The notes below the pieces were generated by a model, which saw nothing but the letters and a program-made list of their open reading frames with translations, was not told the DNA's origin and searched no databases. From NCBI GenBank assembly GCA_018389105.1, contig JACATO010000923.1, forward strand, positions 434,001 to 498,000: a stretch of 64,000 nucleotides of DNA. The letters are read 5' to 3'. The DNA is from Nautilus pompilius (taxonomy: Eukaryota; Mollusca; Cephalopoda; Nautilida; Nautilidae). Numbering within the stretch: position 1 is the first letter of the stretch; the number at the start of each line of letters is the position of its first letter. The position numbers were made by a program, and so were the translations under genes. Positions 1 through 12,000 of this stretch are shown here, piece by piece.

Positions 1-2042
1 GAACCCTTTTCATGGTAGGGGCCATATAATTATTTATCAAAATACTCATGGGCCACAGGTTACATTAGAAATAGAAATAGAAAAATAAAAAATATATATA
101 AATAAAAAAAACACAACTGACTTGCATTTCAATGCGATGGTTGAAATTGTTTTACCTTGACTAGCTGTGGGATATCAGGTGGCTGTGACAACATTGCCAC
201 TCGCAGCTGGTTCTCTAAGTTCACATCTGTCAGTCTGGAACGGAGACGGTCCTTTGCCAGAGAAAGTTTTGAGAACTGTTGATAACGGTACGTGGTTCCA
301 AATAGTGATGCCATTTTCAAGGCATGCCTTCTCACATTTGGGTACTCATTGGCGTTCACCTTATGTTTGTAGAATTCCAGAAGATCCATGTTGGTGCGTC
401 TGGCCTTGAGTTGTGTTGTTCTGCTGTTGAATGATTTATAACTGCACGCACTCTGGCACGTTGGCTGTGTCAGCATTGAATGGCATTGCAAAAATGTTCA
501 GATCCTGTTCTTGCGTTTGTCATCTTGAAACTGCTTGCCAAACTTCTCCAGCAAGTACGCGCACACTACCACACACTCTACTGTTCAAGCAGGATTCTGT
601 TTGCGAAGTTTGGGGAAATGCCCTGTATTCCCCTTCTGAAGTTGTCCTTGCCACAGATTCAGTTTTGCTTCAAACGATTTCACATGTGAAAGGAATGAAA
701 ACATAAGCTGGTTGGCCCCTTGCAGCTTCACATTGAGCTCAGAGAGACGGTGTGTAATGCCAACCATGAATGCCAGGTCACAGAGCCACTTTTTGTCATT
801 TAGCTCTGCCACTGGTTTCCCCTTTGTGTGCATGAAACTTTTCACCGCCTCCCTGAGTTCGTAAAATCTTGTAAGTATGCTGCCCTCACTCAGCAAACAC
901 ACTTCACAGTAGTACACCAGATCTCCGTGATCAGCTTCCAGGCCTTTCACTAACTCCTTGAACTGTCAGCTGTTCAATCCTCGAGACTTAATGAAGGTGA
1001 TGCAGGATACAATGGTTGTCATCACATTTTTAAACCGCAACGACTGTGCGCGCACATTCTCCTGGTGGATTATGCAGTGACAAATAACTAAATTACTTGG
1101 ATCAAGATGGAGACATATCATTTCCTTTTTTAGTCATACTACCAAACCCCTCTGTGAGCCAACCATGGCTGGGGCACTGTCAGTTGTCACACCACTCAGT
1201 TTTTCGAAAGACAAATCATAGTCTTGCATTGCTGTCAAAATCTCTCAAAAATGTCCTCACCTCTACTAGTGTCATGCATGGCAACCAAGGCAAACAGGTC
1301 CTCTTGTGTCTTGAAGTTGTCTGTAATTCCACGAACAAAAATGGCCACCTGGCTTGTGTTATGTCAGCTGTCTCATCCATCGCTAGTGAGTAAAACTTGA
1401 ACTTGCAAGTAGACTGTTTCAGAGACTTCTCAACTTCTCGTGCCATGTCACTGATTCAATCCGACACAGTCCTGCAAGATGAGCTAACGTTCTGGAATAA
1501 CTTTGGCTTTTCTGGGGCTATTAACTCTGCAGTAGCAACCATGCACTCTTTCACAATTTCTCCTTCAGAAGGCGGCCTCATCCTTTTAGCGATGAGTTCG
1601 CTAACCACGTAACTGGCCTGTGTGTACACCATCCATCTATTTTCGGGGCTTGGAAAACGTGGCTTGCTGGGCATCCAAATTTCTTCTGAGCACTTGGATT
1701 TTCTGAGTTCGCACTGGTCCTTGAAAGAATTTATACTGGGGTTGTTTGGTAGCATGATGTCTCTTGAGATTCTCTTTTTTGAAAACAGTGAGAGCTTCAT
1801 TACAGATCAAACACACTGGCTTGCCCTTCACCTTAACAAAAAAATAATCCTCTGTGCACTTGTCTTCAAACACAGGACACTCATCATCGACTTTTCTTCA
1901 CTTCGCCATTTTCAAACATAGCTAACCTTACTGCCAACACTTTGGTTGCTAGAGTCAGTGATGCACACGTAAAAATTGCGCTGGGTCATTGAAATTGAAA
2001 GGTGGGCTGTAAACAGCCCAGGCCGGAGGTTCCCCACCCCTA
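1..2042 (-). mobile_element. hAT DNA transposon relic, GTF2IRD2/ZBED-like, cut by left window edge
   Basis: The minus strand carries transposase pieces in several frames: a BED-like zinc finger start (FFVKVKGKPVCLICNEALTV, then LKRHH) near 1870-1700, MDETADITQ near 1380, then SELNVKLQGANQLMFSFLSH near 750-650 and HFPKL near 600. These match the GTF2IRD2/FAM200 type of hAT transposase. The right terminus, read inward, is TAGGGGTGGGGAACC ending at 2042. The window begins with GAACC, so the left terminus starts about ten bases outside. At least four frame breaks show it is dead. It lies in a Kibra intron. Confidence 0.85.
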
Positions 2043-2758
2043 ATGTATAGGAAACTTGACAATGTCACACTCCCCAAGTTGTTGTTATAATAAATTAATA
2101 TTATTATGTTGATGGATATATTAGGAAACATTCTTTAAATTGATAACATTTGAGAAAACAAAAAAAAATTAACATAATAGTTTTTTTAAATAACAGTTTT
2201 CCAGAATTCTATAGATTTATGAGAAAACAACAAAAGAAATATTTAGACCAAATATTTTACCTGTGTGTACAAAAAAAAGACTGACTAATCCAAAAATATG
2301 GCTGCAGGGAAAGATAAACTTTTTGTTTTTAACTGACAACATCTAGTTTTCTCCCTATATCAAAAATCTGCAAGTATTTTCTTTGTTTTGGTAAGTGGCT
2401 GCCAAATGGTTTAGGGAGAATGAAAGTGAAAGATTTAAAAACCAATAAGAAAACGTTTTGTTTGTGTGTTGTGTGTGTGTGTGTGTGTGTGTGTGATACA
2501 GCAGCCAATTTTGATTGTTTTAAACCCGCTTGTTAGAAGTTTCATTTCTAACTCTCAGCCACCACAGATTTAACTATGGAATTGCTGTTGGCTTAGTTTA
2601 TTTTTAAAAAAATGTAGCAGATTTGCTGCGTGTCTGATGGTAAAGCACATATTTAATTTAAAAAAAACAACAAACAATTCTTAGAATTACAAAAATAGTT
2701 TGCTATTGTAAATAGTAAAGCCTAATGACATTTGTTTAATATTTCTTCCTATTTGCAG
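2043..2758 (+). other. Kibra intron end
   Basis: AT-rich intron between the hAT relic and the first visible Kibra exon. The eight bases after the transposon (ATGTATAG, 2043-2050) are the expected right target-site copy. A GT microsatellite lies at 2464-2495. Nothing else seen. Confidence 0.6.
2464..2495. repeat. (GT)n microsatellite
   Basis: About 15 GT units in a Kibra intron, with one interruption at the start. Confidence 0.9.
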
Positions 2759-3529
2759 CTCATCCACAAGTCAGCTATCTGTTTCTTCTGGATCAAGCTT
2801 TGGATCATTGGGATCTCTTGGATCATTATCTGCTAGCAGTCTTGGATCACTTGCATCTACAAGCATGACTGACATTTATGGACAGCCTCAGCTCGGCTGT
2901 GAGAACTTGCAAGATCTGCACAGAAAAGTTGGCCAACTTTTGCAAGGCCACAGCATTGCTCCAGGTCAAAACGGAGATGTTGCCATCTCTGCTACACCTG
3001 GGTACTTGCAGAGCACGATGGCTAGTAGTGAACTGTCTTCTATGCAGTCCTTATCACCGCAGTCTTCACTGTCGTCTATATCACCGCCCATATCACCATA
3101 TGATATTGGCCCACCACCTTCCTATGAGCAACATATGAATGCTGTTGAGAGACAAAAACGGTTAGCCATGGTAAACACAGCTGTAATGAGTAACTCGTGT
3201 GTTTATGATTTGTCGAAAATTGCAATCGACCAAAATTTACTGCCACAAAAGATGAACAGTATGCCAGTAAGTGTTTCCTTGCCTTCTCCATCATACATAG
3301 CATCTGCATCAGAAGTGGACACAACTGCTCTGGGAGGTTCCAGCAAATCACGCACACCATGTATTGACAATGTAGATATTATGTCTAACCCTCCGCTAAG
3401 TCCAATAAGTGAAAGCAGTTCTGGTGTCTGCAATAACCTGTCAGGCGGCAATACTCGGAGTGTGTCGACTGCTGTTAGTGACGAGTCTGTTGCTGGAGAT
3501 AGTGGTGTGTTTGAGGCTTCAGTGAAGAG
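2759..3529 (+). CDS. kibra: Kibra exon: Ser-rich linker before C2
   Basis: The exon follows a TTTGCAG acceptor and ends at a GTATGT donor, entering with one base of a split codon and leaving with two. It encodes repeated GSL units, a Ser/Pro-rich SLSSISPPISP block, a PPPSY motif (residues 118-122) and SDESVAGDSGVF near its end, a signature of WWC proteins. The reading frame stays open a few codons into the intron, which is not coding. Confidence 0.93.
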
Positions 3530-6500
3530 GTATGTAGTACTTACAAGTACTTGACAAGCCTGTCTGTTTGTAGGATTGGCTGTGGAATTCATCTTGTCTT
3601 TTTGAGCTATCTGCTTGTTTAATGTGGAATATTTAGGCCATGGTCCAAACTCTCTTGTGTCCATTTGGTATGAAATAGATAAAATATGTTTAGTAATTGC
3701 TTTCAGAATATTTCTCAAAAAGTTAGATGGTCTGTCTCACCTCTCAAATGTAAAGGATCTGAAAAAAATTATATATTTTTCAGTATTTTTAGAACCACAT
3801 GGTTTTTGATGCAGTTTATATATTTTAAAATATTTGTTTTATAATAAGAAAAGACAACTATAGATCATAAAGTTTTTTTTTAAAGTTCACTAGAAAAATT
3901 TTTTTTTCTAATATTTTTTCATGCCCATTACTCAATAAACTCCTGTGTCCATTTTAATATAAAAAAATTAATGCTCCTTTGTAAATTTATCTAGTTTGGT
4001 AATGACTGTCTGTATCTGTGTTGGGAATATACTGTATGGTGCTGAAGTGAAACAAAAGGGAAGACAACACTGACATTGCCCACACATTATGGCCTTTAAC
4101 AGAGCTTCAAATAGGTATTGTTAATGTCTGTTTATACTGTATCTAGCTAGCTGCATGCAACATAAGTGAATTTGGTACTGTTGGCCTCCATTGGTAGAGA
4201 TTTTCTGTCCACTTAAATAAAAAAGAAATCTTGGCACTTCTCAACCACACACTTCTTCACTTTAAATGAATGATGTTCAGATGATTTTAGATTATTAAAA
4301 ACTAATTTGATTAATTAATTGCATTTTTTAAGATGCCACGCAGCAATTATTACAGTAGCGTGTAAGTTATCAGATTATTCTTTTATCTTTTGACGCACAA
4401 TGAAGACTCATTGGTTAATTTAAAAGAAAATCCCGTCCATTACAAGTCTCACTTTAGAAAGAAAAGGAAAAAGATATTGCAAAGTTGTTGCTGGTCAAAA
4501 TCATTTGTGAAAGCTATACCCAGTAAAGTTTAGCTGATTGCTAGTCAGAAAGATGAGTTGTGCAGGACATATAAGATGTCACCTTATTGTGGTCATTCCA
4601 CAGTTTTTGTTCAGAAGGTAAACATTGCCTGGCCACAATACACCTGAAAAAGACAGACTGTGGTTGCAAGATAAAAGCGGAAGCCTATTAAGTATGTCAT
4701 GATTGCAGGTGAAAACAAGGGATGAAATGATCTTTTCAAAAGCATTTACTATGAACCCTTCCAGCTATTATGAGTTATACATGGGTATCCCAGGGAGAAG
4801 AAATGGGCTCCAGTATAATTCTTAAATTGGTTAACACTGATACACACTTTCTGTAAGTTATTTCCATCATTAGCAGTTTTGTTAATTAAAAAAAAAATAA
4901 AAATAAATTTGTGCTTGTTGCTCTGGCTTAGCAAGTAAAAGTAACTTCTTAAAACTAGTCAAGATATTACAACTACTCCATTGTTGCTGTAACTGTTAGT
5001 AGTGTGGCACTGAGACAGATAGAAATTGTTTTAAAATTTGCAACTTAGAAAGTCCTTATCCTGACAGTCAAATTGAAAATGAGAAGAAACAGCAGCATAT
5101 TTTTCAAGTAATAAGTTTCACTGGAATTTTTTGCAGTAGAGTCATTTAAAATTTTATAGGAGGATAAAGAATGATAATGAAGAACATTTTGCACGTAATG
5201 TTATTAACTTTGTTTAGAAAAAAACAATTGACTTTGTAGTTTTTCGCATATAAATTGGAAGTAGTGTAAAAACTATATTTGTTTTCCCTGAAAAAATAAA
5301 ATTGACTCTCTTAAAATTCTCGACTGCACAATTTGTTGTTTTCCTGGCTGGTTAAGAAGTGTAAGTCTATGTATAGATTGGTGAATATTTATATGCTTAA
5401 AAAGGCAAGTTGGGAAAGAAAGGGTTTTAAGATTGAGTCTCTGTAAGGACTCCCCTTGAAATGTGAAACTGATCTGGGTAGGCAGCCATGCTGCTCTGTG
5501 CAGGACCTTCGATTGGCTTTATTCCATGCTGCTTCAGATACCTCTAGAGATTTATGCTAAAAGGCAGCAAGTCATCATTTTTCTGACAGAAAACTAAAAC
5601 TAGTAGGTGGTACGCTAGAGTAATCACATTGTGCTTACATTTTAGAAATGGTGGACAGGAGTCATTTACATAAGCAAAAACCCAGTAACTAACATTGTCA
5701 GAACTAACAGAGGTTTATAATCAAACTTCTTGCAGCAGAGAAAATTAAAATATTAATGTACTAAGCCCTGGCTTCATATATATATACATTTTTAAAGGAA
5801 GGTTGACTGACTTTGACCCTCAAGCAACTTACTGAAATGATCAGCTTTGGTAAGAGTTTTAACAAAGGTATTCCCATTGATGGATCTGAAAGCTGACTTG
5901 TTATTTGTGACACTTTAGAATGTTTCTAGAAAAATCCTATAAATTTATGGAGATATCTTAAAATGAAGATAAGTGCTTTTCTCATTTATTGAAGATGCTG
6001 TGGTTTTAGTTTCATACAATACATCATTGTTAGTCCCAGCTGTGTATCAGGCTTGACTACAATTTCCTGTTACACCTGTAGCTTTTTACACATTTGAGTA
6101 TGTGCTCATTACTAATTTAATTACATAACACTGGTGTTCTTTATATATATATATATATACTTAAAACTTGCTATGGATCAAGTGATATAAATTCAATGTC
6201 ATAATGTTAGGTACAATATGGAAAGCAAAGTTGGAATGTGTATAAACTATACTTTAAAGAGACATTAATGTTGGCAATGCTAAAGTTATTAGCTAATGAT
6301 GTTACAATGGATCAGTAGAGGCAATTCTGAAAAAAAGAAATTGTGTTATTGTGACAAAGCAAAATGCCAGATTTTGCTCCAAAGTGGCAAACTATGTTCA
6401 TAAATTCATTTAGTATCTTGTGTGTGAACCTCTGACATGAATGACAGTTTGGCACCAGCATCTCATGTCTTTGATGAATCTTTGACTGGTGATCTAGGTC

Positions 6501-8966
6501 AGATCTTTCCATTTCTCTATGAGGGCATCACCAAGTTTCTGCAAGGTGTAGTAGCACATTTTGCAATGTAAGCCTGAAGCATGTTCCAAATCTGGAGAAT
6601 GAGCTGGCCACTTCATACGAATGATTGTCTCCTATTCCAGGTACTGGTCGACTAGGCATGATGTGGATGGTGTTATCATCCATGAGAATGAAATTATCCA
6701 AAATAGCACCAGCATATGGCCATATGTAAACATCAAGGATGTCATCCTGTACCCTAAACCTGTCATGGTGCCGTTCTGGAAAACACAGAGGTCAGTCTTG
6801 CCATCCCAGCTAATCCCTACCTACACCATCAATGAGCCATTTCCATAGCAGTCATGTTCAGAAACATTGGCATCTCAAAACCTCTCCTCTGGCCTTCTGC
6901 ACAATCTGACACATTGATTTGTAAAGTCCAGGCAGAATCTGGGTTTTTCCATGAAAAATACAAGGGTCTGGTCTTTCTTAATCTGCCCTACATGATCTAT
7001 TGTCATTTCTGTGACTCCTTGCAGTGGCCGGGGTTGGTGATACACAGATATACATTTCTCTTAACTGCATACTATTAGCCCGTAGCTGTTTGTGTTTGGA
7101 AACTGACACACCTGTTTCATTTTGAAGGTAAGATTACATGTGAGTTACTTGCAAGTCCAAAAAGGTGATGCTGACTTGTATTGGTCCCACCATGTATTTG
7201 GCAGCACTACCAAAAGTTTGACACTGAGTCCAGGTTCTAGAAACAAGACTTTCTTTTGCTAAGCTTTTCTGCTTCATGACTTTGAGTTACTCTAGCACAC
7301 CAATTCCTTCGGTAAGTTCTGTGGTGCCACTCTGTCATCTAGCATTAAAAGATGACCAATTTGGCAATGAAGCAGCAGCACTTAGCTGCTAAAATAACAG
7401 CATACAACCCATTGACAAACCTTGAGGCTCTGGAGGAAATACAGTCACACTGTGGGTGTAGGGACCGAAAGTAAACTGTACTAGTATTAGATATAATATT
7501 CATAGTTTGCTGATAATCATTTGGTCCTCAGCAAATTTTGAGTAATACTTAAATATATATGTATATATGTTGGTTGTATTATTTAGCACACTTGTGGTAG
7601 ATAATGCATGTATATGTACCTATTCAGAGTTGATGATGGTTGCATTTTTTAACTAAATAAGTTTTACTAAAGTATACGAAAAATCATCTGTAGGTTTGGA
7701 AAATCATTCAGCTATTCATTTGCCATGAGTATTGCACATTTGCATTTTGGAAATGAATCTGCCTGATTTTATTTTGTATTATACTTAAATTATAAATCAA
7801 TTTGTTTGTTTTTTTCCTAACTGCTATGGACAAGACGTGGAGAAACTTCAAGTGTATTAAATATTTATTTCACACAGCTTTCATTTTGCGCACAGAATTG
7901 TTGACAACCTTTGACTGACAAAATGACTTTTGAGGAGCTTTGGAAAGATCTAACCAAGACACCTGATAGCTCGAAATGATTAGCTAAGAAGACAATACCT
8001 ACTGCAGTAAGAAACTGTTTAAAAAAATTTAATTTGACCTGGGAAGATTAAAATGCTTCATTTTGCCACCAGGTTAAAGTTAGCTGTTTCAAAATGTAAT
8101 AGGGTAGGAACTGTTTTTTTTTTTTGAACTCCATTATCATCACATTGAACTTGTTCATCATCCTAAGAGATTTTGTGTGGTTTGTACAATTTTTCTTTGT
8201 CGTCAGCCTTGTTGGAAACAGCGTTAAGTATAGAGTACTAATGTATTTATTGATTCAGTTATGAAAATCTGTTGAAAATCTTTGAAAAGGGGAAATTCAC
8301 AGGCTCTGATCAGTCTTCCTTTTTATGTTGCTTTAAACTGCTTGACTTAGTTACACTTTTCGTTTTCAGGGCGGGAGATTTGGACGACGTGTTACAGATG
8401 AATTTGGAAAGTGCGCAAATCCAGATAAATCTGAAGTAAGTGATGCTCTTGTTCTTTTAAACAAACGGAAGTATAATTTTCAAGTTTAGTGAAATGGCTA
8501 AGTGGTTTTGTTGTCCAGAAAAAGAAAAAAAAAGAGACTAATTATTTCAAGTTCTCTGAAAATTTCTGTTTATTGAATCGAAACCTTTGCCGATGATCAC
8601 CAGCTGAACATCTTTACTGTTTTTCTTATAGCTGTTTCAACAAAAGAAAAAAAAAGAAATCAGTCATAAATATTTTTCAGCTTCAAATATTAAAGCTGTT
8701 GCTTATTTGTCCAGGCAGTAATATGTAATAATGCTACATTAGCTACCATAATTTTCTGACATTGTTAAATAGTTGTGTAAAATCTTTATAGATATTGAAT
8801 TAATTTCCTTTAAAAGTAGACACATTGAAAATATTAGCATATAATAGTCTATATTTTATGCATAACTTTAAAAAACTTCCTTTTTTAGTTTATTTTTATC
8901 ACTTTGCTAACTATATTTGCAGTGAGAAAACCATTGGAACCTATACACTACCTTCATAACTAAGAA

Positions 8967-9000
<34 letters not shown>

Positions 9001-12000
9001 GCATTTCATCTTTAAATTGTTTACCACTGCTACTAATGGAAACAACATTGCTTGAAAAATACAAGTTTCAGTGGTAAACTTGTTACCATGTTGATGTTTG
9101 ATTTACTTGTTGCATGTTCTCGATACTTTTACTTTGAGTTTTGCTAGTTAATAATTGTTTCTAATGTTAGTTGGTAACATCTTTGAATCATGGAAATAAA
9201 TATGCATCAGTTTTATTTACACTGTTGTACCCAGTTCTTCACAATGGAGTTTTAAAGATTTTTATTGTTTTCTTTCTACCCAGGTATGATGGAAATGAGG
9301 GCCAGCTACATGTAGCAGTTGAAGAAGCCCGTAACCTTGGAGCACTGCCTCTTCCGGAGAGAAGCAGAGTGTAAGTAGTAACATCTTGATGGCCATTATT
9401 TTACCTTACTTTGTAATCAAGGCATTTAATAAGGTATTTAATGGCTAAAGGGTTAGAGCAGCCTTTGTAATAGAGTTTCTTGTTCCTTAAAATTTTCTTT
9501 CTAGCAGTATCAGCAGAGCTTGATTGAAGTTGGTAGATAGATACAGTAGTTTCTTATGTCAGCCACTGTCATTTCAATATCAATTGTGACATCTGTATTT
9601 TCATTGAATTGTAGGTGTATAGCTGAAAGGCGGGTGAACGTGAATATTCAGTAGGTTTATTTCATAATGAATGTCCCAAGTTTCTTGTATGTGCATATTA
9701 ATAGGCTAGTAAGTCAGGCCTTATACATTTCTGGTACCTGCTGGTAAACTGTCTTTGGCATTACTATTGTCAAAATAACAATTCTACTTTATCTTATCTA
9801 CCCATAATTAGAATTGTCCATTTAAAATTTAAAAAGTAGGAAATATAGTTTTTTTTTCATCATTGTGAGTTTTAAATGAATAGAAAAGAAAGTTGCATTT
9901 GTTTATTGTAACATTTAGCTGACTAAGCAGTGGGAGTTTTCAAACATTATCATCTTGGGTTAATATTCTTTTGACAGGTGCATCAAGACTGCGCTCTTGC
10001 CACTTACAGCAGCTGTGTGGGAAACAAAGCCATCCAGTAACCTAAAAAATCCCCATTTTGCTGAAGTTTTCAAGGTGGCTATTCCTGAACAGAAGTTGTA
10101 TGCTAAAACGTTACAGGTGCATGTTTGGTGCATTCAAGACCACAAAGACCAGCAGTGTCTGGTGAGTAAATTAACGCTGCTGCTGTATTTTTTAAAGCAA
10201 GGATCACCAGAGGCTGGGTAAGCAAGACAGGAGGAGATAAACCAGCTTGTAGTCTGGATAAGCGCAATTGGTGGTGTGCCAAGGATAAAACACGAAACAA
10301 ACACCTGATGGTCAAGATTTACTAAACCTTTCTAAGAGCATATCATCTGTAAATGAATCACTAGATTAGACTGTTTTGTTTTGTTGTTGTTGTTGTTGTC
10401 TTATCTATAGGTGAAGCAGTTGGCAGTAGAGACTCTGCTTGCCCTGACCCGACCTCATTTGAGTCAGTTCAGCAACTGGCCAATGACAGCATTTCAACTC
10501 GACCCTCTTATTTGGCTCACCTGTGTGGTGCCCAGAATGATACTGTTTTTTTGTTTGTTTGTTAAGTGTCAGGTGATTGATTAGCATTGTTTCCTTAGGT
10601 AATAAGTAACTGCACACTCAGGAGCAGGGGTGTTAAACCTTGCAATTTCTTATACATTTAATGAGAAATGACAGAGCTCAGGTGCTTGTGATAGGAAATA
10701 CATTGTTCACTTTTTATACCAGTCTGTTACTGTTGGTAATAGTTTGTGTTTTTCTTAAATACAGAAAAATATAGCTTAACTTTTCTTGATTTGTTCTGTA
10801 AAGATTCAATAAAAGTTAAATTAGCTTGGTGAGTTTACAATGAAAAATTTAAAAAAAAACAAGTAAAATAAATTAATTCTTTCGACTTAAGGACTTGAAT
10901 AAACTAAACTAGTTTTCTAGTTGCAAAAATGATTACAAGTTGGACATTAAAATTCACTTGTGATTGTTGTTTTCCCGTTTTTGTTGGTTGTTCCAGGGTT
11001 GTGCTCATATCAGTCTAGCAGACTTCAATTCAAAGGAGATCTCTTCCCGGTGGTACAACATTCTCAGCTTTGAGTTCATGCAGAACGACCTAAAACAGAA
11101 CTTGAAAAGAGAGGCCTTAATAGGGAATAGAAACCAGACTCCAAACACAGTGAGCTCTCGTGGATCAACTCCAGTGGTAAGTTCATCGTGGCATAAGAAG
11201 GATGTGCTTTCCACCTTGTGTGTGTGTCCCTTTGTAAGTTGAGGCCTAGACTGGGGTTTTTTAGTAACTCTTCAAGTAATGTGAGTCACAGGTAAGCATT
11301 TTGGCAAAATTGAACTGCATGGTTTGGAAAATATGAATATAAAACAGAAAAGAGCTCACTAAATTTCACTGAAGTTGAAAAGATTGTTTGAAATTAGGGT
11401 TCTCCTCTTTAAGACAAACCTAGATTTATTAATAATGTTAAATGATTCTTTTTATGGAGATGTAAAACAAAAAGCAGCAAAAACTTTTTTTTTTAAAGTT
11501 TTAGGTTGCTTAGTTCTAACTTTTAAAATTAAAATTTGAAGATATATTTTATTTCTGCATTTGCTTAAACAAAAATTTTTATATGCCTATTTCTGATTAT
11601 TATTCATTATATTTTTGAGTTGCATGAAACATGCAAGATTATTTATTTATCAAACATAGCATTTTTTATTTTTAATTTAGAAGGATGCCAATGACAAGAT
11701 TGCCCAATTGCTAGAAGCCTCTTCAGCACGATTAAGGAAGACATCTTTAACAAATGAAGACAGGGGTTCAGTTGAAAACCCAAAAGAAGGAAGGTAAATA
11801 CACTGTATTCATAATTAACTATTTTCTCAAACCCTTCATGATTTTCAGCTAATAATTCAGATTAAAATTATTATTAATCATTTTAGCCTTGTCATTTTTT
11901 AGTTTTTGTTTTGATGATTGCCATTTGTTTACAGATTTTGAATCAGTCTTCTAAAAGCAGGAGAGTAATGCATGTTTTAGGAGTATAGGTTAGGCAGAGA

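Noticed and set aside
3203-3718. 171-codon minus-strand frame over the large Kibra exon
   Set aside because: Shadow of the Ser-rich Kibra exon on the other strand; the sense reading matches a known family.
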